The position numbers and the translations under genes were made by a program. A stretch of DNA of 64,000 bases from Hepsetus odoe (taxonomy: Eukaryota > Chordata > Actinopteri > Characiformes > Hepsetidae), in the NCBI GenBank assembly GCA_017165825.1, contig CM029378.1, forward strand, positions 15,024,748 through 15,088,747. The letters run 5' to 3'. This document shows positions 37,944-50,372 of the stretch, piece after piece (the stretch's first letter is position 1; each line of letters opens with the position of its first letter). The notes beneath the pieces are model-generated. The model ran no database searches. It was not told the origin of the DNA and was given only the letters and a program-made list of their open reading frames with translations.

Positions 37944-40900
37944 AAAGCTGTGATGTTGAATAAATTTTCTTTCACTGTGTCACTTGAGGACATTAATTTT
38001 TTTATAAATATATATACTAATGTGTGTTAGTGTTACAAGCAAAGACCCCTGTGCAGATAAATAGTTTTTAACAAAATTATTAGTTCAGAAAATCATGGAA
38101 ATATTAGATAAATTTCAAGCCAAAACTTTAAATGAGTATTTTACCTGCTAAATGGGTGTGTAATAAGAGAACTAAAAATCCAAACCAAACACTTTACCAC
38201 ACACTGGTGCAGGTGCATTAACCTCTTAAAGGTCCAGGCCTCCTTTTCTGACTTCAATTACAAAGGAATAGGTCAGTTAGTTTAATGAAATAACAAAGTA
38301 ATAAGCTTTAGAATGTAATACATTTCTTGCCACTGTAATTTTAAAACCTAGTCATATCAAGGCCAGATATATAAATTCATTTATTTGTTCATTTGTTAAT
38401 TCATTAATTGTTTTTTACTATTTTATCCCATCACACAAAGTCTTAAAGTCTTACCTTTCATATTATATAGGTAATAGACTGTAAACTGCAACTCATTGTG
38501 CTTTCATTTAAAAATGTACTGGCTGTCTTTTACTAAATAAATACTTGTATAAGTTAAAATGAAGATGACTATGTGATAAAGAGCACCAATGTTACCATTT
38601 ATGGTGTACATAAAGAAAGAACCAACAGAAATGATCCAGCTAAACAAAATGAATGTTCATTAATTAGCATTAAACTTGAGTAATTTCCTTCCCCTGTAAA
38701 GTTATCATTTAAGAAATATGGGCTTTTACAAGGACACTGTTGATAAGCAACTGGTGTGTACGTAAATTTTAAGAAATGTTTGTTTAGTATGTATGCAAAT
38801 AGTAGTGTGGACCCCTATGTATTCATGAATTCACATTTTTTTTATGTTCGGGTGGTGACCACATTGAGCTTACATTTCCCCCAGATTTGTCATTGTGGGT
38901 CTCGTTTCAAAAACTTGCTTCATCTCACATGGTTTCAATCGAATCAGCCTGTCCCAGAGACCTTCAGGGCTGAACGGCGGGCCACTTGGGTGCACAGAGG
39001 GGGAGAGATAGAGAGCGAGAGAAAGAGAAAAAGAGAGAGAAAGAAAGAATGAGAGACCTGCCTTGGCTGCAGGGGGACCAGCCCAGGCCACAGAGAGCAA
39101 CACCTGGAGAAAGCTCCAGAGAAGAGATTTAGCAGTGTGTATGTAAGGCAATAGAGAAAGAAACAGGCAGGAGAAAGAGAGGGAGAGCGCAGGGAGGAGA
39201 ATAGCTCTGAGAGAAGCTTTCCTAATGAGGTCTAACACACAAACTGCCCACGGCTCCGTCAACACGCCCCATCACACCGTTCAACTTTGTTTTCATTAAC
39301 TCTTGAGAGATGACACATGTTGAATCAGAAAGGAGCTGCTCTCCCTGTTTTTTTTTTCTCCTGCTCTTGCAAACAATCACCAGGGAGGTTCAAAATCCTC
39401 CACACTCTTCCCATGACAACAATTCCTGTTGTTTTCCTCCTTTGCTGATGATGCATTTTGTTGTTACTGTACATCTGACGAAATATTCGACTTCCAGACA
39501 AAGGAGGCTAATCATTTGCTTGGAATAACCAATGAAATCCTGAAGGCATTCTGAGATGTGTGTCCTGCACAAATTCACAGGTTTCTAAATTTATATGTTA
39601 CTGACAGGTAGCCTTTACATGGTCTTCTAGCCTAAACCTGAAGAAGTTTTATATAATGGCAAAGTGAGCTGTCATTTTAACTGTTGATTTTAAAATGAGG
39701 AGGCAGTAGAAGATAATAAAGGTTAATTATAAAAAAAAAGAAAAACTTACCAAGTGAGGTAAACATCTTGACGATAATCAGTGTAAGAATTTAAAAAGTA
39801 TTTTAGTTATAATATTAAAACTTGTTTTCCCTCAAATATAGGAAATATTGACTAAAACACCAATAAACATGAAATCCTTCAGCCTTTAGTTTAGTACACA
39901 AGTGATATTTTCAAAGTTATTCAGTTTTGTACATTGCTGAATGAAATATTCAACACAATTTTTCTGTTTACTAACCTTAATAACTGTATGATAATAGATT
40001 TTACATATGCAGAGAATATGCTCCAGTTTGAGGAACATAGCCTACTTTCAAAGCATCACATTTACAATGTTTAAGATATATTGCATATAAAAGTCACTGA
40101 AAATCAGTGAAGTGAAAAATCACTGAATATTCCTAACTTTTGGAAGCAACTCCAACAAAGAACTTCTCCATTTTCCCACACTATAATGGAATGCTCTACT
40201 GTGTGTATAGCTGTGACTCTAGAGGTATGCCTCTAGCTGGTGGTAATGGCACTCTTGAAGGTCTCTCCAGGTCAGTGGCTTTCACTGCTGGAGGATGTGG
40301 TTCCTCAGTAAAGCACATCTTGCTGATATGGGTCCAGTGATGAGGCCTGTCAGCACGGCCGAGGTTTCACACCAACGGCCTGGAGAATAGACTAAAAAAA
40401 CATAGCATACAGGCTACAGGCTTCTTGGTGTGCTTAAGTTTTATTTCCACTTTCCAAAAGAGAGAGCCTGAGACAGGTTGTCTGGGACTGATGCAAGCCA
40501 GTTGTACTCAAAGCCAAAGCAAAAAGTTTAAACTATAAACTTTGCCCATAACAGCATATAACCTCTGTTCCTCAGCTGCTTTAGCACTCTCCTTGGTATG
40601 TGGTGCATAAATTTCCTGCTGATAGCAGTCAGCTAGAGGCCCCCAGGTGAATATCTGTAATCTCTGTTATAATTGTGCAAAATGTATTTAAAAAGTCGGT
40701 ATATGAGCATCAGTACAATTTCAAAGGAACTTATCACTCATGCTGTTTCCACCCCTCCCTTCTAGCAGCCCACAGTAAATCCCATGGGAACTCTTTGGCT
40801 GAGGGGAGTCTACAAATTGTTCCTGTTCAGCCAGTGACAAGTATGACATATATGGAGGATGTGGTACTAGCTGTTTTGTGGTGAGTACCAGCACTCAAGG

Positions 40901-43900
40901 TTACACTGAATAGCCCAGTATTAGCTGATAAGATCAGCTGCTGAGCAGCATTCTATAACAAATATGAGCCATGATAAATGGAGGCCTATTTACCCCACGC
41001 CGCAGACATAAACAGCGGCCCGCATGGCTATGCTCCACTCATTAAGATATACCACCGCCATTATTCCAATTAAGGTTCAGTGCCTATGAATCCGTGGAGG
41101 GTTCCCTGCTTGCCTGAATGCAGAAGGGGAAGTTGACTAATGTTGTCCACATTCGCACTCTGATAATAACAATGGCAACAGTGCATGCAGAGGAGTGGTG
41201 TAAGTTTAACTGTGCACGCCTGTATCTGATGAATGCTTCTTCAACACCAGACTAGTCAGAAATATAGAGGTGTTCTGTAGTGATCATGTTTAAAGCCTTG
41301 ATGTTCAGGGGTCTATTGGAATGACACAGATCCAGCTGAATTTGGTCTTTATTTGACCATTCCTTTAAAAAGTCTGTTACTGGGTGAACGGTGGGCCGCT
41401 TACATTCTCAATGTCATTGACAAATTAGTTAATCAAATGAGTTATGCAGTTTTGATTAAGAAATAACAAGAAGCATACATGTATTACAAGGCAAAGGGGA
41501 AACATATAACAGTGTCCTCCATGACCTCAGCAACTGTTCAGAAAGATTTCGGAAACCCTTGAAAAATAATGTATTCGCCTGTTTAGTAATGCATTTAAAA
41601 TCACTTGCACTCTTATGAAATCAACATTTTTTAAAAATGTTTTTAAAAAAGATTTTTGTATCTGTTCATTTCTTTCTTAATTAACCAATATAAAAAGTTA
41701 AATGATCAACCTGCTATTTAAATTGAATTATTTAATTGTAACTTTTAAACATACTGAAAGAATATGAAATTGCTGAAATATATTTTACAACCAAAGAGTT
41801 TGATACGTTGTTTAAATCTTAAACATCACCCCCCCACTTCTCCAAACCCACCCACACCCCACGCACAAAAAAAAAAAAAAAATTGACATTGTCCATTGAC
41901 CTGCAGCACTTAGTTTAAACTGAGGCCAGCATAAGTGAGTGTGTACAAGTACATGGGAACAGTGGGCCGGAAGACAGACCTTCAGGCTGTGGAGGCACAT
42001 ACTGAAGAATTTCAGCCTTGAAGGAGCCAGCCTCAATTCAACTAATGCCTCACAGCAGTTACCATCTAAGACAAAGACCTCAGACTGACTAATTGCATGC
42101 GAACCCCGCTCACTGATTTCATTGATGGCCTGAACATCCAGTAATAAGCTTAGGTAAATAAGCCATGTTCTCTCCCATGTCTATCAGCCAAATGAGAAAG
42201 CAACAAGATTTTTTCATCCTCCGTCTGGAGCAGAAAGGCCTCACTTGGTGCGGGATTGTGATGTTATTGAGTTTGACAAGTGGATAAGAGAGTTTCTTGC
42301 CACTTTGTATTTCTAACGACTTGTTAACATTTATGCTACTATTGCCTGTTATTTTGTGGGCTTTGGCTGTGATTTAGTTTCATGTGGCATAAATGTTTTG
42401 AAGTATGATGTTCTCAAATTCTTTCGACAAAAGCAGATTGAGGAGAACCATTTAAGGAAAACCAAGTGCTGAATACAAACTCTCATCTGCTAAATCTCTG
42501 GCCGTAGGCTTCCTCAGTTCAAAAAGGCATGGATGGTTTCTCATTTGGTAAAACTTTGTGGGGAAAATGTCCCTTAAAGGACTTTTCTATTATGTTTTGC
42601 AGATGTGACAATTGCAAATGTAGCACTACATCCAAGTCATTCCCTGTGCTCTTAAAGTGGTCTGTTTCATCTGTTGGAGTGACGCTGTCAGCTTTATAGG
42701 GGTGCTCTGAGGAGGTTAGGCTGGAGGGGACATAGGGTTAAAGTACTTATTTAAGGACTGGATGTACATCTCAGGGACACTCACACAGTACTGCTCTTGG
42801 ATTCGTATGCCTCATTGGAGTCAGGTGTTTCAACTGTTGTCTTGGTGAATCAACAAATCATCTTAACTTCTTCCATGAAGAAGCAACAATATTCAGTTCT
42901 CTATCTTCATCTTATAGACAGCGCAATGTGGGATTTGCCCCTGTCTTTGGTTCCAAAGCTTTTTCCCTTTTTAGCATGCTAACATGGACTACTGATAAAG
43001 TTGGACCATGATGAAATTGTAGTGTCAAGCTGTCAGCTTGGCCCCTCCTGAGCAAGCTGTGTGAGTGGAGCAGCGGTTGATGGATGACGGTCCGTGGACA
43101 GTCATGAGGAGGCTATGCTAATGTGAAAAGCAAAGAATAATGTGCACGAAATCTCTGGCTCTCCGTTCTTATTCTGTTTCTTTCTCTCTCTTCCTCCTTT
43201 CTCTCTGGCTTGCTTCTCTTCCTATCTTTTTTCTTCCCTCTTTGTCTCTGTATCTTTTTTCTAACCTTTCACCCTTTCTTTTTTATTTATATCCTTCTGT
43301 GCCTTTCTTTTTCTCTCTTTTCTTTTTCTTTCTCTCTCTCTGGAAATGTCACAACTTCATTATAAATGGCTTTGATTTGTTGAGGAGCATTTAAGCATAG
43401 CTCCAAGCCAAGCTGAGGCCTTGGGACTGTAAACCAATATTGCAGTGCTACGTAAGAGCAATTGCACAATGGACATTAAGCTTGGCCATGCAGACCCTCT
43501 CGAGAAAGCGTGATTGATGAGCTCCGGTGTGTGTCTCTGCGTCCCTCCATTCCTGCGTGTGCATGCGCCAGTGCACATTTGTCTGTCCTTGCATGTGTGT
43601 ACCTTTTCTTCCTCTGTGGGTACATGAGTGTGTTGTGCTCCCCACTGCATTTCCAAAAAAGAAAAAGGGCTGGACGTGAGCCTAGCATGGCCATTTCACG
43701 ATATGTATCTACAGGCTTGCGTTTGGGCCTCTGGACGATTATCAGCATGCTGTAAATAGTAACCCACTGAGTCAGTGTGAGGAAACGAGCCTGCCACAAT
43801 CAGCGCCATCGCCCTCTTCACTAATGGTTTCCTAAAACAGCCCAGATCGGCTCCTCTCTAATGCAGTGCCTTTTCCGTTTGCAGATTTAAGAAGCCTAGA

Positions 43901-44969
43901 TATGATGAATCACAAGAAGCCGAAGAACTTTCATTACCTGTTAATAAGGGTCATTTTCTGTCCAGTCGTGATATAGGCTTGTTGTGCGATGATAAATTGC
44001 ACCATGTGAGGCAACTTTTCTGTCAACCCTGAGCACTAACATTCATCTCCTGTTTTCTGCTTATGTCATATGTCCCCAGTGTATGTGGAAGTAACTGGAT
44101 TGGAATTACACTGCAATCAAAGTGCTTTCATATGTCCCTTCTGTGTATGTCCCTCTTCACTTATTCCTTTAAGGATAATCCCATTTGCAAAGCATCTATT
44201 GTACCTTGGAAAGCATGTTTAATCAAAATCAACTAGCATTTCATTGTGCAAGTTAAACAAATCTTGTTCAGCTTCAAAGTATAATGCACTGGTGTTTGCA
44301 TGAACACTGAGGAAATATTATAACTTGGAAAAAGCTCCATGCAGTGAGTTAGGGATTTGGCTGCATTCATTACATTTTTACAAAATAAAAGTTAAATGAG
44401 CTATGCAGGACTGTGCATGCTGTTTCAGTCTGTGATGAAGCTCCTTTTTAAGGCCTGGACTTAAGGTCTGGACCAGTCTAGAGCAGCACGAAGGCTTCAG
44501 ACCGCACTGCCAGCTCTGGCCACAGTGTGGGAAAATGTCTGTGTGTTATTGTATACGCGATGAATTGCTCATGACGCATTTGTTTATACCCACATTCAAA
44601 TAATGGGAACATTAAATATTTGGCACAAAATAATAATAATCCATTTCCTCTGCAAAAAAAGACTAATCATATGAAAATGAAAAGAAGCTAAACAGTCTGT
44701 TGAATAACTTTATTTTCTGGAGGTTGATAAGGATCAGACTGCACACCCCTTTATTTGCAAACATTCCCTGCAGTTTGTGTACTGAATATGGCTCCGGCAG
44801 TCTCGGCACCTTCCAGCCATAGCAAGCTTCACACTTTCCAGATCTGAGCTTAAAATGCCAAGTGAGCAATACGGTCCAAGGTAGCCAAGCACAGTTAAAT
44901 ATGTGTAATAAAAAACCTGAGCATTTTAAAGCCAGTTTCCGAGATTTGCCAGCATCACCCAGAAAATAT

Positions 44970-44970
<1 letters not shown>

Positions 44971-45006
<36 letters not shown>
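44971..45006. repeat. (CA)n microsatellite
   Basis: Pure CA run of 36 bp followed by AAACAAAC. Confidence 0.95.
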
Positions 45007-45010
<4 letters not shown>

Positions 45011-46865
45011 AACATAGATGCCTCTATCTGTCTCATACAAGTCTTCTAAAATCATCACAGAATAGTCCTCTCTTTCATATAATGGACTTTTGAAATATTT
45101 ATTTGCTCATTATTCATTATGTTTTTGTATGCTCAAAAATTACATGAAACGGCAAAACCTTTAATTAGACTAAATTGATCACACATAAGACTGCTTGTAT
45201 CTAGTACCAAAAAGGTTCTTTAAGCACTCATTTACACAGTATCTATCAAGAAAAATATGTGATAATATCTATATCTAAGATATATATCCTTCTTACTATG
45301 ACATTAGAAATAAAAGTTCTCTCTGGAAAAGAAAACTCTTTTACCAGGCAAAAATATATGTTTGGAAAAATGTTTTAAATTACATATAGACATATACATT
45401 CTCAAGCTCCATCAGTGCAATATTATTGTCCTCCTTCAATATTGCACACTAACTTTATCCTCATATCAGTCACTAAGTTTTGGGAAACTGACTATTTTGC
45501 CTGAAGGAAAAAATTATATAAATATATAAATATAAAATAAAACAATAAACACAATTACCCAGAACATTAAAAATCACTTTTAAAGCTGACACAGAAGCTG
45601 ACACAGTATAAAGGCATATATAATCAGTGGGAAGCCCTCTATAATCATGATGTACATTCTTATAAATAATGTTTCATTAAGGGTTCATGATTTGGATGTA
45701 CAGCTAGGTAGAAACTTATTTTTTAATAAAAAGTAATTATATATAAAACCTTTTAAGTCCCCTTAAAACATTAACAACCTAGCAATAATGGTTTGCAACA
45801 TTCTTCCTGAAGATAGAGGTTTCACCTCCAGTCCAAATATGTACCTCATCCAGATGTTCAAGGACTTCAACTGATAGTATAGCTGGATTAGTTGGTGTCA
45901 GTTAGGTGTGAAAACAGTTATATTTCCAGGATCAATGTTGAGGACCATTGTTATAAGAGAACTATAACCCTGATTTTAAAAGTGCAGTGAGTTTCTTTTC
46001 CATGAAAAATGAAATTTCCTCTGAATCCTACTGGCTGTGTCTGAGTATAGATATTGGCCCTTTGGCCTTTTCTGACAAATGAGTTTGTTGAACTCCTGCG
46101 AGAATTCACACTTGTATATAGAACACTTTGTAAACATCACACGCATGTGGAGCCCTGCCCTGCTGTAAACTGATCACTCACTCTTTGTGACTGACAGATG
46201 AAAGGGTGTTTAACATGTCTAGATCAAGGTCATCACATTCTGTACTTCCTGTTTATTGCTATTTCTTCTGTTACTGCTTGTGCCCAAGCTGGTGATGCTG
46301 GGACAAGGCTTCTTTCAAATGCGGAGCATAGGACTCCGCGCATGTCACCATGTGCATATAGGAGAGAGAGAGAGAGAACAGGGTTCTTTCATTTGAATTC
46401 TTGAGGTTTGGCTGGCAGGCTGCTTGTCTGATGTGACAGCTGAGGAGGTTTGCTGCAGTCATATGGTGGAGCGGCTGGAACAAAGCAGAGTCTCAAGCTG
46501 CTCCAACTCTATGACCAAACACTCTGGAGAAAACACACACTTAAAACAAGTTCATGGGCATAGGCATCCAGTGAGTCCATTTGAAATGATTGTATTTGTT
46601 ATCTTTGCCTTGAGTAACTGTTCTAGTGAATTTCTGAAAATCGAGACAGAAATACTTTATAGTTGGTTGAGCTTTTAAACCAATGAAATCACCCAATCTG
46701 CTTTATAGAGTATAATTGTTTGAGGGAATTTCCTGTCAAAATAGCTCTGCTAGTATATAAGCAGAGAGTGGAATTAGCTTAGAAAAGGTTCAGAAGAAAT
46801 CAGTTTCCCAGTTGTTTGCATCTCATTGTATATTCTTATTTTTATAATAACATCCATTTCCTTTC

Positions 46866-46963
46866 ATCATCATCATCATCACTGTTGTCGTCATCATTGT
46901 CATCATCATCATCATCGTTATTAATAATAATAATAATCACAATAATAATAATAATATTGTTAT
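46866..46963. repeat. compound trinucleotide repeat (ATC)n/(ATA)n
   Basis: Two ATC blocks separated by ACTGTTGTCG-type sequence, then two AAT/ATA blocks, about 98 bp in all. Confidence 0.92.
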
Positions 46964-48778
46964 GAACTTTTGTTCTAACTGTTAAGATAAATAATCAGTA
47001 CTGAACAATATTTTTCTTTGTGTAATGGCATCATAATGACACATATTTGAAAGAGAGGATGGTGTAAAAGTGTAAAAGTAAGTAAAAAAAGCATTACTGT
47101 GTTAAGAAGAGTGTCAATTTATACAATAATGTTGCATGTTGGGTATGTAGCATGGTACATTGGATTGGGAAATTAACTTGCAATAAAAAGGTTTTTGTTC
47201 AGTTTCCACTGCATCCTTTCTGTATGGAGACTGCATGTTCTCCAGGTATTTACATCAACTTCCACAGAACAAACACATGTGTCAGGTAGACTGAAGATGC
47301 TTAATTACTAATGCCTGTTTGTTACTGTATGTGTGAGTGTGTTAATTTCTTTGTCTGCGTTGTGATGGACTGATGAACTGTCTAGCATGTTTCTATGCTT
47401 TTCACCCTTTAAGTGCCTCGGGACAGGCTCCAGCTCCCTGGTATCCCCAGTCAGGAGAACTGGCTTTGATAATGACTGGATGGATTATATCTCACATTGC
47501 TTCATTTCATCTTCAGTCAAAGTTGTTCCATCACCATAGGTACTGTCTGAGGCAGTTGGCCCCTGCTCCTTCTCAGCAGCCTCTGCCTGTTTTCACACAT
47601 GGTCTGCAATCACTCCATCTCCAGGCTTTTCCACCTGACACCTCTGATTGGCCTGTGGCCAGATTTACATTTCTAAATTCATACCAATTGTTTATAGGCA
47701 CTATAAAAATAAATCCTTTGAGACATATTTAATCCTTCTGTGCCAAAGCATATTTACTAAACTGTATACAGTGTAATTATCCATCTTAAACACTCATATT
47801 TGGCTAGCAGGTGTTTAAACCCTTAGAAGTTGATTTATGGCTATTACTTTGCTATACTAATTGCATTTGTGATTACATACCAACACGTGGATGGGCTATA
47901 TAGCAACAAAACATATCAATACTTCAAGAATTTTAAATGATACACTATATTTTCTTCTCTTGGCTGCTTAGGGATCACTACAACAGATCAACTAATTCCA
48001 TTTCTTCCTGTCCTCGTCATCTTCTTCCTTCAAACCAACTGCCTGCATGTCCTCTCTCACGACGTCCATAAACTTCTTTGGTCTTCCACTTTTCCTCTTT
48101 CCTGCCAGCTCTATGCTCAACATCCTTCTCCTAATATAACACTCGTCTCACCTCTGTACATATCCAAACCAATGCAACCTTGCTTTTCTAACTTTGTCTC
48201 CAAAAAACATCCAACCTGACCTGTCCCTCTAATATCCAATTTCTAATCCTGTCCATCCTCATCACTCCCAGTGTCTTTGACTTTGACACCTTCAGTTCTA
48301 CTGTTTGTCTTTTCATCAGCACCACTGTCTCCAGCCTGTATTGCATAGGTTATTGTCTCACTAGCATCCTGTAAACCTTTGCTTTCACTCTTGCTGGTAC
48401 CTGTCTGTCACAGGTCATGGCTGTCAATCTTCTCCACCCATTCCAATCTGCCTGCACTCTCTTCTTCACCTCCCTTCTACGCTCCCCGTTACTCTGAACT
48501 GCTGATCCCAAGTATTTTAAATTCCACCACCTTTGTCACCTGTACTCCCTGCATCCTGACCACTCCACTTTCCTCCCTTTCGGTCACACTCGTGTATTTT
48601 TTTCTTTGTCCTCCTCACTTTCATTCCTCTCTTCTCTAGAGCATATCTCCACCTCTCCAGGTTCTATTCAAGCTACTCCCTACTCTCACTACAGACCACA
48701 ATATCATCAGCTTCACAAGGAGTCCTGTCTAGCCTACTCACTGCTTCCTTCAACTTGCAGTTCATGTCCTTGAACTCC

Positions 48779-48798
48779 TTTTTTTTTTTTTTTTTTAA
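48779..48798. repeat. T-homopolymer within LINE relic
   Basis: About 18-20 thymines inside the linker-coding part of the relic, reading as a poly-lysine expansion on the minus strand. Confidence 0.85.
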
Positions 48799-49376
48799 TC
48801 TATTATTTTCTATCTCTATTACCATCCCATTTCTTCTTTGTCTCTTTGTCAGAAGTCTCTCCTTCTGTATACACTGCTGAGGTTCTGGGTACCACCACCA
48901 GGTTCCTTTATTCTCCTTCTTCTTTTCAGATGTCACACCAAGTACCTTTCTAGTTGTCTCCCTTAACACTTTTACAATTGCCCAGCAATCTGGTAACTCT
49001 TCACTAGCACCCATTGCACCTTAACTCCTGCCTGAATTCCACCTGGCCGTGTTCCTTCTTCAGCTTTCACCATTTAATCTTTGACTCTGACCTCACTTTT
49101 CCTCTTCTTGACCTCCAAGGTCATCCTACATTCCACCATCCTATGTTGTTTAGCTACACTCTCCCCTTCAGACTGACCTTCCTGCAAAGGATATAATCCA
49201 CCTGTGCATCTTCCTCCACTCATATACATATGTCACCCTGTTCTCCTCCTTCTCCTTAAAATAAGTTTTAACTACAGCCATTTCCATCCTTTCTGCAAGA
49301 TCTGCAACCATCTGATCTTCTGCATTTCTCTTCTTGATACCATACCTACCCATCTCCTCCTCATCACCTGTGTTCC

Positions 49377-49694
49377 CAGAAGTTGTCCCCAGCCTTTTTT
49401 GCATCACAAACCGGTTTCATGTAAAACACTATTTTCACAGACCGGCATAGAAACAGCTTAATACAAAGTGCATAAAAATACATTAGTTTTTTACTAAATT
49501 TTTGCTAGATTGTTGGCTTAATTTTTGATGCACAGTATCACGTGATCAAGATGAGCATTTTTTCTAAATAAAAAAAGTCTTTTAGACTCTGATAATCAAT
49601 AAAAATATTTTTAATCAGTTTTTCTGTGCAGCCCAGTACCAAATGACCAACAGACTGGAACTGGTCCGCAGCCCAGTGGTTGGGATCACCACTG
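49377..49694. mobile_element. hAT-like non-autonomous DNA transposon inside the LINE
   Basis: The sequence breaks the endonuclease frame of the LINE relic. Ends begin CAGAAGTTGTCCCC on the left and, in reverse complement, CAGTGGTGATCCCAACC on the right, giving imperfect inverted repeats that start with CAG as in hAT elements. Flanking octamers TGTGTTCC and TCTCTCCC are only 5 of 8 identical, so the target duplication is degraded or absent. Length 318 bp, no coding capacity. Confidence 0.65.
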
Positions 49695-49872
49695 TCTCTC
49701 CCCTGGGCACACTCTCTACACCTTCATCTATCTCACTCCAGAATTCTTCTTTCTCCTCCATCTCACATCCAACTTGTGGAGCATAAGCACTAACTACATT
49801 AATTATCACACCTTCAGCTTCCAGCTTCAAACTCATCACCTTATCTGACACTCTTTTCACCTCAAAAATACT

Positions 49873-49915
49873 CTTCCATCAAGTCTCTTGCACCCTTCCA
49901 TCAAGTCTCTTGCAC
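49873..49915. repeat. 22-bp tandem duplication within LINE relic
   Basis: CTTCCATCAAGTCTCTTGCA occurs twice, at a 22-bp period, in the part of the relic that encodes the endonuclease VQET motif. It is a local slippage event. Confidence 0.9.
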
Positions 49916-50164
49916 GTCCCTACCAACCTTTCTTTTCTCCATCATATCAGCTAATTCTTTCCCTTTACCAGTCATGCTGCCAACATTTAAAGTTCCCTCA
50001 CTTCCACTCTTCAACACACCCTCATCTCCTGCCACAAGACATGCCTTCCTCCTCCTCCTCTTCTTCTTCTCCTTTTGACAACTAGTAGCCCAATTTCCAC
50101 CTGAACCCTGTTGGCTGTCATTGTTAACCCAAGCCTTGACTGATCCGTAATGGAAGTCTATTTA

Positions 50165-50372
50165 GTTGGTGGTGGTCTAGTGGTAGGGTACTTGCCTACG
50201 GACCTCTGGATCAAGAGGTACCTGGTTCGAATCCCACCTCTAGCTCTACCACCACTGGGTCCCTGAGCAAGACCCTTAACCCTGAGTTGCTCCAGGGGGA
50301 CTGTCCCTGTAATTAGGACATGTAAGTCGCTCTGGATAAGAGCGTCTGCTAAATGCTGTAAATGTAAATGTA
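50165..50372 (+). mobile_element. tRNA-derived SINE, family B, with LINE-like tail
   Basis: Polymerase III A box TGGTCTAGTGG (50173-50183) and a perfect B box GGTTCGAATCC (50224-50234), a body with CCTGAGCAAGACCCTTAACC, then a tail with AAGTCGCTCTGGATAAGAGC and GTCTGCTAAATG ending in a TGTAAATG repeat. This tail is widespread in teleost SINEs and shared with their partner LINE. The copy looks full-length and well preserved. Confidence 0.92.

Larger units (their letters stand above)
36313..47954. other. long gene-free region
   Basis: No exon was recognised. It holds a partial dispersed repeat (36693-36781), CA repeats at 37907-37943 and 44971-45006, an A14 run near 41868 and a mixed trinucleotide repeat at 46866-46963. 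GC-richer patches at 40980-41100 and 43780-43930 have the look of possible conserved elements. A 174-codon open frame on the minus strand (37281-36757) shows no recognisable domain. Confidence 0.5.
47955..50095 (-). pseudogene. RTE-type LINE relic, internally deleted
   Basis: The minus strand reads, 5' to 3': an N-terminal TLNVGSMTGKGKELADMMEK (about 49995-49930), the endonuclease motif VQET followed by a stop, then VVSAYAPQVGCEMEEKEEFW (about 49800-49740), KTYFKEKEENRVTY (about 49240), a linker, ADDIVVCSESRE from the reverse-transcriptase palm (about 48710-48675), and a C-terminus with GRPKKFMDVVREDMQAVGLK (about 48100-48030). These are the parts of an RTE-clade protein (AP endonuclease, then reverse transcriptase). 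Most of the reverse transcriptase is deleted at a junction near 48727, there are stops and frameshifts, and a small transposon is inserted at 49377-49694. It cannot encode an active enzyme. Confidence 0.88.
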
